The notes under the pieces: model-generated
Seen by the model: only the letters and a program-made list of their open reading frames with translations
What the model was told of the DNA's origin: nothing
The model's database searches: none
NCBI GenBank assembly: GCA_021770065.1
Contig: JAETRR010000008.1
Span: 16,566-80,565 of the forward strand
Source of the DNA: Lachnoclostridium sp.
Lineage (GTDB): Bacteria; Bacillota; Clostridia; Lachnospirales; Lachnospiraceae
DNA length: 64,000 bases
Direction: 5' to 3'
Shown here: positions 8,149 through 16,822 of the stretch, piece after piece
How positions within the stretch are numbered: the stretch's first letter is position 1
How the letters are laid out: every line of letters starts with the position of its first letter
Program-made: the position numbers and the translations under genes

Positions 8149-9188
8149 GATCTTTCCTCCCATTCCGCCAATTCATTGCGGATATAATCTAATGACAGCA
8201 GCTTTTGTTTTACCTGCTCCACCGTTAACAGCTCTGTATTGTTAGAATTAAACTCTGTCAGCAAATTGCGTCCGGTATCGCCATTCTTAAAATATTTATC
8301 ATAGTTTAAGTCTCTCTTGTCCGCCGGAACACGGTAGAAATCCCCCAGGTCAACTGCATGTGCACATTCTTCGTTTGTCAACAGCGTCTCATACATTTTT
8401 TCTCCGTGGCGGATACCGATTACTTTCATCTCACATTCGGAATGAAACAGTTCTTTTACTGCCTGCGCAAGAATTCCTATTGTACATGCCGGTGCTTTTT
8501 GAACCATTATGTCTCCCGATTCTGCATTCTGGAATGCAAAAACCACTAATTCTACAGCTTCCTCTAAGCTCATAATAAATCTGGTCATTGATGGTTCTGT
8601 TATAGTCAGTGGCTTCCCATCCTTCAGCTGATTGATAAACAACGGAATTACGGAACCGCGGGAACACATTACATTTCCATAGCGTGTACAGCAAATAGCC
8701 GTTTTCTCCGGTGCTACGGTACGTGCTTTTGCCACAATTACCTTTTCCATCATGGCCTTGCTGGTTCCCATAGCATTCACCGGATAGGCCGCTTTATCTG
8801 TTGATAAGCAGATTACTTTTTTTACTCCCATTTCGATAGCTGCAGACAAAACATTTTCAGTACCCAGTACATTTGTCTTCACCGCCTCTACCGGGAAAAA
8901 TTCGCACGACGGAACCTGTTTTAATGCTGCCGCATGAAAAATATAATCCACTTCATGCATAGCATTACGCACACTTTGAATGTCGCGCACATCACCGATA
9001 TAAAACTTCAGCTTATCACTATATTCCGGATATTCTTTCTGATAAAAATGCCGCATGTCATCCTGTTTCAATTCGTCACGGGAAAATATGCGGATCTCTT
9101 GAATATCAGTCTTTAAGAAACGATTTAGAACGGCATTTCCAAAGGAGCCTGTCCCTCCTGTAATTAAAAGCGTCTTCCCTCGAAACAT
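8145..9188 (-). CDS. capE: CapE-like UDP-GlcNAc 4,6-dehydratase / 5-epimerase
   Basis: 347 residues from ATG 9188, which has GAGAGG six bases upstream; an in-frame ATG ten codons earlier lacks a good ribosome site. The Rossmann motif is TLLITGGTGSFGNAV. The catalytic region reads STDKAAYPVNAMGTSK, with Met in place of the usual SDR Tyr, as in CapE and the soluble dehydratases of this family. It makes the 4-keto-6-deoxy-L-talo intermediate that CapF and CapG convert to UDP-L-FucNAc. It lacks the membrane segments found in PglF at 33.5-35.3 kb, so the two dehydratases serve different precursors. Confidence 0.88.
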   Translation of the reverse strand: MFRGKTLLITGGTGSFGNAVLNRFLKTDIQEIRIFSRDELKQDDMRHFYQKEYPEYSDKLKFYIGDVRDIQSVRNAMHEVDYIFHAAALKQVPSCEFFPVEAVKTNVLGTENVLSAAIEMGVKKVICLSTDKAAYPVNAMGTSKAMMEKVIVAKARTVAPEKTAICCTRYGNVMCSRGSVIPLFINQLKDGKPLTITEPSMTRFIMSLEEAVELVVFAFQNAESGDIMVQKAPACTIGILAQAVKELFHSECEMKVIGIRHGEKMYETLLTNEECAHAVDLGDFYRVPADKRDLNYDKYFKNGDTGRNLLTEFNSNNTELLTVEQVKQKLLSLDYIRNELAEWEERS

Positions 9189-9258
9189 ACAAAACCTCTC
9201 TTCCCAGATTGTGTGCAAAATATACGCCTCTCATATATACGAGGTTATTCCAGAGTTC

Positions 9259-9996
9259 TTATAATTTTTCAGAAAACTCGACTTCCTTAAAATAAAGTCT
9301 GTTTCCTGCATGATCTTCTACATAAAGATTAGGATATGGATCAGTCAATGCACGCACTAAATTGTACACATCCCTTAAATCCATGTTACTCAGCAATTCC
9401 CAGGTTACTTTGCTGTCTTCCGGTTTTCTTCTTTCATAATAGCTCCCTTCCTCTAATTTTTGCGGTACAGGAGTCAGATTATAAAAATTATCAAAAAAAT
9501 ACTTTAATAGTTTTACAGAGCTGTCCTTGAGATGTTCAAAAATTACTTTCATAGTATTCCCTGTCATATCCCATTCTTCTTTTGCCCAAATGTCTCCAAC
9601 ATCCACACCATTTTCTGAAATAGTCATTAGAGAAATTTTTGTCGTCTCCATGCCTTTAATGATTTGATGCTGGATGGGACTTCCTCCTCTGAACATAGGT
9701 AAATCAGATGGATGAATTCCTACACATAAAAAACGTTTTAATATGTCTTCTGTAATAATCCAGCTCCACCCCAGCAAAACAATGCAGTCTACATACCCGT
9801 CTTTATATGAAAGAACCTTTTTTTGATACTCTTCCCTGCTTTCAATAAGGTCTGCAACTTCTATTCTGCAAATCTCACAAACTTCTTTTATTGCTGTAAG
9901 TGCCCATGAACGATACCCCAGAAATGTAACTCTGATTTTTTTACTGCTCTTTCTTTTTATATCGAACTCTTTCAATATATAAACATCCTTTCTCAT
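9259..9996 (-). CDS. Formyltransferase-fold protein, putative amino-sugar N-formyltransferase
   Basis: 245 residues. The core region HPSDLPMFRGGSPIQHQII and later GVDVGDIW match the formyl_transf_N family, which transfers formyl from N10-formyl-THF to methionyl-tRNA or to sugar amines. Of the Asn-His-Asp catalytic triad, His and Asp are present but the Asn position reads Gly (GIHPS instead of NIHPS). The gene overlaps its upstream neighbour by 56 bases if the ATG is used; a TTG at 9975 with AAAGGA upstream is an alternative start. Next to an aminotransferase in a polysaccharide operon, the likely substrate is a nucleotide-linked amino sugar, but activity is uncertain. Confidence 0.6.
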   Translation of the reverse strand: MRKDVYILKEFDIKRKSSKKIRVTFLGYRSWALTAIKEVCEICRIEVADLIESREEYQKKVLSYKDGYVDCIVLLGWSWIITEDILKRFLCVGIHPSDLPMFRGGSPIQHQIIKGMETTKISLMTISENGVDVGDIWAKEEWDMTGNTMKVIFEHLKDSSVKLLKYFFDNFYNLTPVPQKLEEGSYYERRKPEDSKVTWELLSNMDLRDVYNLVRALTDPYPNLYVEDHAGNRLYFKEVEFSEKL

Positions 9997-10618
9997 CCTC
10001 TATATATCCATTGGGATATGGCGCTTCTAAACATCTAAAAAAATTATATAACTCTTCCGTGTTCATATTTGCCACATCCTCTTTACTCAGACAGCTGTCT
10101 TCCGGCTTCCTTTTTGGACGGATAATATCCTCTTCCGGCCAGCTCTTCCAAACATTATTCGGATACTCATCTAAGTATTGATTGAACAGAACCTTACTTG
10201 TAGCTGTCAGCTGCTCACAAATATCTGACATATTGCCTGAAAGATCTAACACCACCTCATTTGCATATAACCGGTTGTGCGTGTGTGCCCTTTTCGACTT
10301 CTCATCATAAGTAAAGCTGAAAATTCTATGCTTCGTATATTTTATCCCGTCTAAAATCTGCAATTGAATTGGTGTGCCATAAGAATATCTATCCAGTTCT
10401 GCACAATGAACTCCTATAGCAGTAATTCTGGAAACAATTTCTTCACCAAGCTCCTCACTTAATCCGCAAGTCAGCAACAAATCAAAGTCTTCCAAAGGAA
10501 GGTCGAGTACCTGTTCCCTCTTCTTACAAAGAACAGCTTTTTCTACCCTCGTATGACGTTCAACTGTTTCAAATACATCAATCCCCCACTGGCGGTATGC
10601 CCAAAAAATTACTTTCAT
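9941..10618 (-). CDS. Degenerate formyltransferase-fold paralogue
   Basis: 225 residues from ATG 10618 (MKVIFWAYRQWG); an in-frame ATG at 10630 is possible. It aligns by eye with the following gene along its length: GVHCAELDRYSYGTPIQLQI corresponds to the HPS..RGGSPIQ block, and both end with PEDS and a YPNGYIEDE / YPNLYVEDH segment. The equivalent of the catalytic Asp (GVDVGDI in the neighbour) is replaced by KRAHTHNR, and the Asn is also missing, so it is probably not a working formyltransferase. It may have diverged to another role, bind the neighbour, or be decaying. It is intact as a frame. Confidence 0.55.
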   Translation of the reverse strand: MKVIFWAYRQWGIDVFETVERHTRVEKAVLCKKREQVLDLPLEDFDLLLTCGLSEELGEEIVSRITAIGVHCAELDRYSYGTPIQLQILDGIKYTKHRIFSFTYDEKSKRAHTHNRLYANEVVLDLSGNMSDICEQLTATSKVLFNQYLDEYPNNVWKSWPEEDIIRPKRKPEDSCLSKEDVANMNTEELYNFFRCLEAPYPNGYIEDEKGCLYIERVRYKKKEQ

Positions 10619-10680
10619 TATTTTTATCATTCCTTTCGCTTAACTCAAATCATCTGTATAATAAATATAATTTTTACTCT

Positions 10681-10806
10681 CTATTTTCTTAGTAAAACCT
10701 GGACGTTTCTGTAAAGCCGGAAATCAAATTCTCTTACATAATCATAAATAACATCTCCTTCTAAATAAATCAATTTGAATCTCTTACGGCGGTAAAGCCT
10801 TTTCAT
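10681..10806 (-). CDS. Possible small basic protein in capsule operon
   Basis: A 41-codon frame lies in the 197-base gap between the DegT-like gene and the formyltransferase-like pair. It begins MKRLYRRKRFKLIYLEGD and ends in TAG; a third of the residues are Arg or Lys, with several aromatics. An AGGAGAG motif lies 12 bases upstream, longer spacing than ideal. No family is recognised. A hairpin (AAAGCC/GGCTTT) covers its start codon and could hide the ribosome site. It may be a real small protein, a remnant, or chance. Confidence 0.3.
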   Translation of the reverse strand: MKRLYRRKRFKLIYLEGDVIYDYVREFDFRLYRNVQVLLRK

Positions 10807-10815
10807 GGCTTTTTA

Positions 10816-11871
10816 TTACTCTCCTATCCACCATCCGCAAGGCAGAGCCACAAAATGCTTATAAAATTCCTGTACACCTGGCAATGTTTCCTCTTTTCCA
10901 AACACAGAATAAACATTATTGTTTAGATGCACTCCCGATGCATACCATCCCTTTTCCCTATAGTCCTGGATACATTTTCTCTTATCCGGCGCCAATATTC
11001 CAAACACCCAATAATTAGGATTGATTTCCCTTCGCTGCAATATCTTGATATCCTCTTTCTCTTCTAATTCCTTTTTCCATACCGCAGCCTGCTGACGCTG
11101 AGCTTTTAAAATTCTCTTTATGGAGCCCATCTGTTGTAAACCAATATAAGCGTTTACATCGCTCATGGTCGCGCTATATCCGGTTAGTGTAATATCACAC
11201 TCTGCATTAATCTCTCCCAGATCATCCCGGAAATTTTTTCTGTCAATTCCACAATCACGAATTAATTCTGCTTTTCTGTACAGTTTCGGATCTTTTATAA
11301 TAATAGCTCCGCCGTCCACCGTATTAGGAATCCTTACTGCATTGAAAGAAAAAATGGTAATATCCGTTCCACAATTTCCAATCTTTCTGCCCTTATATTC
11401 ACTTCCAAAACACTCTATTCCATCATCAATAACCGGAATACCATATTCCTTTCCAATTGCATTAATTTCATCTATATATCCCGGATAACCACAAAAATGA
11501 TTGTGTATAATTGCTTTTGTATTTACATGAATCTTTTTTCTGACACTGTCAGGATTTAATGTCCCTGTATATGGATCAATATCAGCCCAGCGGACCTTGA
11601 TACCCTGTGACGCAAAAGGCTGTGTTGATGCCAGGCATGCCATAGGGGATGCAATCACTTCATCAGACGGATGTATTTCCAGCAATGAAATTGCAACTGA
11701 AATTGCCATATGAAAAGAATTTGCTGCCAAGACATATGCATCCTCCCCAAAAAACCTTTCAAGGCTCCTTTCAAAAGCTTTTGCGTATTTTCCATATGCC
11801 AATTGACCAGAATGTAAAATGTCATCCAGTTCGGGTAATGGCGGCATGTGCGGTTTATATAATGGAATCAT
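10816..11871 (-). CDS. DegT/DnrJ aminotransferase-fold protein lacking the PLP lysine
   Basis: 351 residues with the fold-type I DegT/DnrJ/EryC1 layout and good similarity by eye to the aminotransferase at 14.5-15.6 kb. The segment that normally holds the Schiff-base lysine (FSFQAIKHMTTVDGG in that neighbour) reads FSFNAVRIPNTVDGG here: an AGG Arg codon replaces Lys. The Asp that contacts PLP remains (VIDDGIE), but the adjacent stacking residue is changed to Glu. It also ends right after PCGWW, about a dozen residues before the neighbour. It overlaps wecB by four bases (ATGA). A true transaminase is unlikely; a PLP- or sugar-binding non-catalytic role, or a dehydratase-like variant, is possible. 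Confidence 0.7.
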   Translation of the reverse strand: MIPLYKPHMPPLPELDDILHSGQLAYGKYAKAFERSLERFFGEDAYVLAANSFHMAISVAISLLEIHPSDEVIASPMACLASTQPFASQGIKVRWADIDPYTGTLNPDSVRKKIHVNTKAIIHNHFCGYPGYIDEINAIGKEYGIPVIDDGIECFGSEYKGRKIGNCGTDITIFSFNAVRIPNTVDGGAIIIKDPKLYRKAELIRDCGIDRKNFRDDLGEINAECDITLTGYSATMSDVNAYIGLQQMGSIKRILKAQRQQAAVWKKELEEKEDIKILQRREINPNYWVFGILAPDKRKCIQDYREKGWYASGVHLNNNVYSVFGKEETLPGVQEFYKHFVALPCGWWIGE

Positions 11872-12971
11872 AGTGAAACTCCTTTCAATAAAATATCTGC
11901 TATTCTTTCACATGCATGACCGTCTCCATATGGATTTGACGCTTTACTCATTTTTTCATATTCTTCCTTGCTTTCTATCAGTGTTTTAAAAGCTGTATAT
12001 ATTTTTGCTTCATCCGTACCAACCAGCTGCAATGTTCCTGCCGCTACTCCTTCCGGCCGTTCTGTTGTATCACGCATCACCAAAACGGGCTTTCCTAAAG
12101 ACGGCGCCTCTTCTTGAATTCCTCCGCTGTCTGTTAATACAAGATAACTTCTCTCTAAAAAATTATGAAAATCCAATACATCCAGAGGCTCAATTATTTT
12201 AATTTTCTCATCCCCTCCCAAAATTGAATTCGCTGTTTCTCTCACCAGCGGATTCATATGAATCGGATAAATTGCCTTTATATCTGATGTTTCGTCTACA
12301 ATCCTCCGGATTGCACGAAACATATTTTCCATGGGTTTACCCAGATTTTCCCTCCTATGAGCCGTAATCAAAATAAGACGGCTGTCACCGGCCCATTCCA
12401 GGTACTCATGAAAATAGTTTTTCTTTACTGTTGTTCTAAGCGCATCTATTGCCGTATTTCCCGTCACAAAAATATTTTCTTCCTTTTTTCCTTCCTTGAG
12501 CAGATTCTGTCTGGCTGTCTCCGTTGGTGCAAAATGATATCTTGCAACAATTGAAACTGCCTGCCGGTTAAATTCTTCCGGAAACGGTGACCGCAGGTTG
12601 TATGTGCGCAGTCCGGCTTCCACGTGTCCCACTGCAATATCCATATAAAAACATGCCAGCGCCGTAACAAATGTTGTGGATGTATCTCCATGTACCAATA
12701 CAACATCCGGCTTTTCTCTTTCCAGAACAGTTTTTATTTTTTCCAGTATATTCTGAGTAACATCAAACAGCGTCTGGCCTGCCTTCATAATATCTAAATC
12801 ATAATCCGGAACAACCTGAAATATTTCCAATACCTGACGCAGCATTTCTCTGTGCTGCCCTGTCACACAAACCACTGTTTCCACATTTTTTCTTTTCTTT
12901 AATTCATTTACTAATGGACACATTTTAATGGCTTCCGGCCTTGTTCCAAAGATCAACATAATCTTTTTCAT
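11868..12971 (-). CDS. wecB: Non-hydrolysing UDP-GlcNAc 2-epimerase
   Basis: 367 residues. Classic motifs are LIFGTRPEAIKMCPL, HGDTSTTFVTALACFY, GHVEAGLRTYNLRSPFPEE, TAHRRENLG and LTDSGGIQEEAPSLG. The enzyme interconverts UDP-GlcNAc and UDP-ManNAc in the cytoplasm. With the dehydrogenase at 15.6-16.8 kb it supplies UDP-ManNAcA. It is shorter and more canonical than the CapG-like epimerase at 5.8 kb. Also known as mnaA; the symbol is by family, not proven orthology. Confidence 0.88.
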   Translation of the reverse strand: MKKIMLIFGTRPEAIKMCPLVNELKKRKNVETVVCVTGQHREMLRQVLEIFQVVPDYDLDIMKAGQTLFDVTQNILEKIKTVLEREKPDVVLVHGDTSTTFVTALACFYMDIAVGHVEAGLRTYNLRSPFPEEFNRQAVSIVARYHFAPTETARQNLLKEGKKEENIFVTGNTAIDALRTTVKKNYFHEYLEWAGDSRLILITAHRRENLGKPMENMFRAIRRIVDETSDIKAIYPIHMNPLVRETANSILGGDEKIKIIEPLDVLDFHNFLERSYLVLTDSGGIQEEAPSLGKPVLVMRDTTERPEGVAAGTLQLVGTDEAKIYTAFKTLIESKEEYEKMSKASNPYGDGHACERIADILLKGVSL

Positions 12972-12978
12972 TTGAATT

Positions 12979-14445
12979 CTATCTTCTTTCCCGTCTTTTC
13001 TTTAAATAACCAGACCCCATTCCCCAAATATAAAAATAATTTTTATTTTTACATACCAGAGACATTAATATATAGCTTCCTCCCCCTGTAAATAATTGAA
13101 GCAGAAAAATAAGACCTGTATCCAGCTTTACTTTTCCTATGCCAATCACTGCACATCCCATAATAAAAGACATAAAAAAAGAAGCCTCTATGTCTTCTAA
13201 CTGTTCCCTGTACTGATAACTGAAAATTTTCTTATTTGCCGGAATGTTTACTACCGTTGAAACAATTTCAGCCCCCAGACTTCCAATTATAATTGCCAAT
13301 ACACTATGAAAAGCAAATACAGTAATTAATAATATTATAATCCCAAACACTTTCTTAATTACTTCCAGCTTTAAATACAAATCACTCTTCCCTAACGCCT
13401 TCATTGCCTGCAAGCTGGCCGTCTGAATCGGCTGCAATAAATAAACCAGACACATAATTCTTAAATAAGGAACGCAGGGCATCCATTTAGAAGTAAGAAC
13501 AATTTCTACAAATGTGTCCGCTACCGCTGCAAATCCAATTAAAATCGGCGATAATATATAGGAGCCAACACTGATTGCTCTTCTGGTTATTTGTTTTACT
13601 CTTTCTAAATCGTCCTGGCTTTCTGCTATTGCCGGAAATAGAACCTTTGATATAGAAGTATTTACATTTGTAGAAATCAAGCTCGGAAACTGTCTCCCTT
13701 TATTACTGTAAGCTAAATCCTCAGAAGAAAATTTCTTACCGATAATTAAATCCTGTATATCACCATATATTGTAATCATCAAAGAAGTTGCAAGTATCTT
13801 CCATCCATATGCCAGCAGTCCCTTCAGCCGCCCGACTGAAAACATTCTTCCCGGTCTCCAGCGAACGGTCTTCCACAATATCACAGTATCTATCAAAGAA
13901 TTTGTTAAATATTGTGCAACTAATGCCCAGACTCCGCATCCTTGATATGCTGACAAAATTCCTACAACAGCCGAAAAAACTGTTCCCCCTAAAGTAGCAA
14001 AAAAGAACTTCTTAAATTCCATTTTTTTTGATACATACGCCTGTTGTACAGAATTAATTCCGGCTATAGGGATACGCAGCGCCATAATCTGCAAAACCGG
14101 CTTCAGCACTTTCATTCCATAAAATCCTGAAATGGGCTTTGCTAAAACAAATATAATGGTATAAATTATTATAGAAAACACAATATTAAAATAGAAAACG
14201 GATGAAAAATCCAATTGATCCGCATCTTTTTTCTGAATCAGTGCATTTCCAAGTCCTCCTACCACAAAAGTATCTGCTATCCCAATAAAAATAGTGACAA
14301 TTGAAATGACCCCATACTCTTCCGGCAAAACCATCCGAGCCAAAATAATCGTCACAATGAGACTGACAAACTGGGCTGCCATTCGCTCCGCATAAGTCCA
14401 TGCTAATCCGCCTATAACCTTTTTTCTGATATTTTTATTGTCCAT
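12979..14445 (-). CDS. Wzx-type polysaccharide repeat-unit flippase
   Basis: 488 residues from ATG 14445; a GTG at 14460 is in frame but lacks a ribosome site. It is a polytopic membrane protein of the MOP/PST family, with about 12-14 hydrophobic segments. The opening region (GGLAWTYAERMAAQFVSLIV, then ARMVLPEEYGVISIVTIFIG) is typical of oligosaccharide flippases. It should move the undecaprenyl-linked repeat unit to the outer face of the membrane for Wzy to polymerise. Clustering with wzy- and wzz-like genes supports this. Confidence 0.85.
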   Translation of the reverse strand: MDNKNIRKKVIGGLAWTYAERMAAQFVSLIVTIILARMVLPEEYGVISIVTIFIGIADTFVVGGLGNALIQKKDADQLDFSSVFYFNIVFSIIIYTIIFVLAKPISGFYGMKVLKPVLQIMALRIPIAGINSVQQAYVSKKMEFKKFFFATLGGTVFSAVVGILSAYQGCGVWALVAQYLTNSLIDTVILWKTVRWRPGRMFSVGRLKGLLAYGWKILATSLMITIYGDIQDLIIGKKFSSEDLAYSNKGRQFPSLISTNVNTSISKVLFPAIAESQDDLERVKQITRRAISVGSYILSPILIGFAAVADTFVEIVLTSKWMPCVPYLRIMCLVYLLQPIQTASLQAMKALGKSDLYLKLEVIKKVFGIIILLITVFAFHSVLAIIIGSLGAEIVSTVVNIPANKKIFSYQYREQLEDIEASFFMSFIMGCAVIGIGKVKLDTGLIFLLQLFTGGGSYILMSLVCKNKNYFYIWGMGSGYLKKRRERR

Positions 14446-14474
14446 ATATTCCAAATCCACTTAGCAGTATGATT

Positions 14475-15572
14475 TTACCACCCTCCTTTTATAACATCTG
14501 CAATTCTCTCCCGCTCTTCTTCATCTACCCACCATCCGCAGGGTATATGAACAAATTCCTCATAAAATCTGTCCAGACCAGGCAATTCGCAGCGTGATGA
14601 TTCAAATACGCTGTGCGTATCGCTTCTATGATGTAAAGGGGATGCTGCAATTCCTTTATCCTCCAATGCTTTCATAAACTCTTCCCTCTGCTCAACTTTT
14701 AATGTATACAGCCAATAAGAAGGCTCTGTATATTTGTAATATGGGATTAAAGTAATCCCCGGTATCCCCTTTAGTTTTTCATCATAGTATTTACCATTTT
14801 CTATATGTTTTCCAATGATCGTTTCCATGTGCTTCAACTGAACCTTCCCCATCGCCGCAGTTACATTATTCATTCCATATTTGTAACCAGGACGTTTAAT
14901 ATCATTCTTTAACCTGCTGACAGACTTGTCCAGCCCAAACCATCTGAGTTTTCTTGCTTCTTTACACTCATTTACATTTTTTAGGCACAACGCTCCCCCG
15001 TCTACCGTTGTCATATGCTTTATCGCTTGAAAAGAAAAACATGTATAAGGTGAGTAAGAGCCTGTCATTTTTCCTCTATACTTACTTCCTAAAGCATGTG
15101 CTGCATCTTCTATAATCGGAATATGATACTCCTCTGAAATCTTATGAAACGCATCTAAATCGCATACCATCCCCGCATAGTGAACCAGCATAATTGCCTT
15201 CGTCTTTTCCGTTATTTTACTCCGGACATCCTCTGGGGACAGAAGTCCTGTATTCGTATCTACATCCCCCCAGACAACCTTTGCCCCAGTTAATGCAATT
15301 GTTGTATTTGTCGGCTCAGCAGTCATTGCTGTACTGATTACTTCATCTCCTCTGCCTGTACCAATAAGCTCCAGAGCAATATGCAGTGCTGCCGTCCCCG
15401 AATTTAAACACAACGTTAAAGGATTTTGTATAAAGTTTCCCAACTGCTCCTCAAATTGATAAACTTCCTCCCCCTCTGCAATATACCCACTGTATAATAT
15501 TCTTTCTAATTCTTTCATCAGCTCCTCTTTAGGAGCAATATATGGTTTTACCAATGGTGTCAAGACTTTCAT
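14475..15572 (-). CDS. DegT/DnrJ/EryC1/StrS nucleotide-sugar aminotransferase
   Basis: 365 residues from ATG 15572 (MKVLTPLVKPYIAP), behind AGAAGAG; an ATG at 15581 is also possible, and starts further upstream would overlap the dehydrogenase gene. The PLP lysine is present in FSFQAIKHMTTVDGG and the PLP-contact Asp in IIEDAAHALGS. Enzymes of this family transfer an amino group from glutamate to a keto-sugar nucleotide. It is the only DegT enzyme in the variable cassette with an intact active site, so it probably supplies the amino sugar for the formyltransferase-like genes. The exact sugar cannot be read from sequence. Confidence 0.82.
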   Translation of the reverse strand: MKVLTPLVKPYIAPKEELMKELERILYSGYIAEGEEVYQFEEQLGNFIQNPLTLCLNSGTAALHIALELIGTGRGDEVISTAMTAEPTNTTIALTGAKVVWGDVDTNTGLLSPEDVRSKITEKTKAIMLVHYAGMVCDLDAFHKISEEYHIPIIEDAAHALGSKYRGKMTGSYSPYTCFSFQAIKHMTTVDGGALCLKNVNECKEARKLRWFGLDKSVSRLKNDIKRPGYKYGMNNVTAAMGKVQLKHMETIIGKHIENGKYYDEKLKGIPGITLIPYYKYTEPSYWLYTLKVEQREEFMKALEDKGIAASPLHHRSDTHSVFESSRCELPGLDRFYEEFVHIPCGWWVDEEERERIADVIKGGW

Positions 15573-15598
15573 ATCATCCATCTCTTCTTTCTTAAATG

Positions 15599-16822
15599 TC
15601 AAAGGTGGTATACCCCGTGTAAGCTGCAGATACACCTAGTATCTAAAACAACTTTATCTGCCAGTTTATTCTCGTTATCCTTAATTTCATCATGCCCAAC
15701 CATAATAACAACCAGTTTCACATCTGCCAGAAAACTGTCTAAATCATGGTATTGATTATTAACCATATCAACAGTAATATATGGATCATAAACCTTTACC
15801 AAGCCTCCGGCCAGGTGCCGCTCCATACAATCGAGCATCTGTAATGTCGGACTTTCCCGCATATCATCTACATTCTCTTTATAGGTCAATCCATATAAGC
15901 CAACCTCGGAAACTCTCTTTATCCCATTCTCTTTCATAATATCCGCAATTCGCTCTAATACGAATTCCGGCATACTGTCATTGATCTTCCGCGCTGCCAG
16001 AATTATATTTGCCAATCCCGGATAATCGCCTACCAGAAACCAGGGATCTACAGAAATACAATGTCCTCCGACTCCCGGTCCCGGCATCAAAATATTAACC
16101 CTTGGATGTTTATTTGCAATTTTTATTATTTCATATACGTCCATATTATCGCTTCTGCAAATCTTAGCTAATTCATTCGCAAATGCAATATTGATATCCC
16201 GAAAAGTATTTTCTACAACTTTTGTCATCTCTGCCGAACGGATATCTGTAATCAGAATTTCTCCTCTGCAAAAAGATGCATATACCTTTTTTACTTTCTC
16301 TCCTATCTCGGGTTCATCACATCCTATTGTCCTATTATTATGGATCAATTCATAAACCATATTTCCGGGGATAATTCTCTCCGGAGCATGTACAATGTGA
16401 ATATCTTCTCCAATATTAAATCCTTTCTCAACTAATATCGGCCGTACATATTTTCCAATCGTCCCTGGTGAAACCGTAGATTCAATCACTAATATACTGC
16501 CTTTATGACATACATTCATAATTTCTTTAACGGCGCTCACAACAAATTCTGCATCAATCTTCTTACTCTTTTTATCATAAGGTGTAGGCACAGATACAAT
16601 ATACATATCTGTTTCTGCATACGTATCAGAAAATTGTATTCCCCCTTCTATTGCTTCTTGAAACAATTGCTCTAACCCATCTTCTTTAAAGGTTATTTTC
16701 CCATGCTGTAATGTCTGAATTAATTCTTTGTTATAGTCTGTTCCAATAACCTCCACTCCATGAGATGCTAACATCAGTGCAGTGGGAAGTCCGATATAAC
16801 CCAAACCTATTACATTAACCAT
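15599..16822 (-). CDS. wecC: UDP-N-acetyl-D-mannosamine dehydrogenase-type enzyme
   Basis: 407 residues in the three-domain UDP-glucose/GDP-mannose dehydrogenase family: N-terminal Rossmann VIGLGYIGLPTALMLA, middle domain with VPTPYDKK and IESTVSPGT, the active-site region GPGVGGHCISVDPWFLV with its nucleophilic Cys, and a C-terminal UDP-binding domain (GLTYKENVDDMRESP). The VGGHCISVDPWFL pattern resembles WecC/CapL enzymes that oxidise UDP-ManNAc to UDP-ManNAcA with two NAD+. The nearby wecB-like epimerase supports this over a UDP-glucose dehydrogenase. It overlaps the GT2 gene by eight bases. Confidence 0.82.
   Translation of the reverse strand: MVNVIGLGYIGLPTALMLASHGVEVIGTDYNKELIQTLQHGKITFKEDGLEQLFQEAIEGGIQFSDTYAETDMYIVSVPTPYDKKSKKIDAEFVVSAVKEIMNVCHKGSILVIESTVSPGTIGKYVRPILVEKGFNIGEDIHIVHAPERIIPGNMVYELIHNNRTIGCDEPEIGEKVKKVYASFCRGEILITDIRSAEMTKVVENTFRDINIAFANELAKICRSDNMDVYEIIKIANKHPRVNILMPGPGVGGHCISVDPWFLVGDYPGLANIILAARKINDSMPEFVLERIADIMKENGIKRVSEVGLYGLTYKENVDDMRESPTLQMLDCMERHLAGGLVKVYDPYITVDMVNNQYHDLDSFLADVKLVVIMVGHDEIKDNENKLADKVVLDTRCICSLHGVYHL

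Noticed and set aside
15573..15635. 21-codon N-terminal extension of the intact DegT aminotransferase
   Set aside because: It would overlap the upstream dehydrogenase gene, has no ribosome site and lacks family similarity; the MKVLTPLVKP start is standard.
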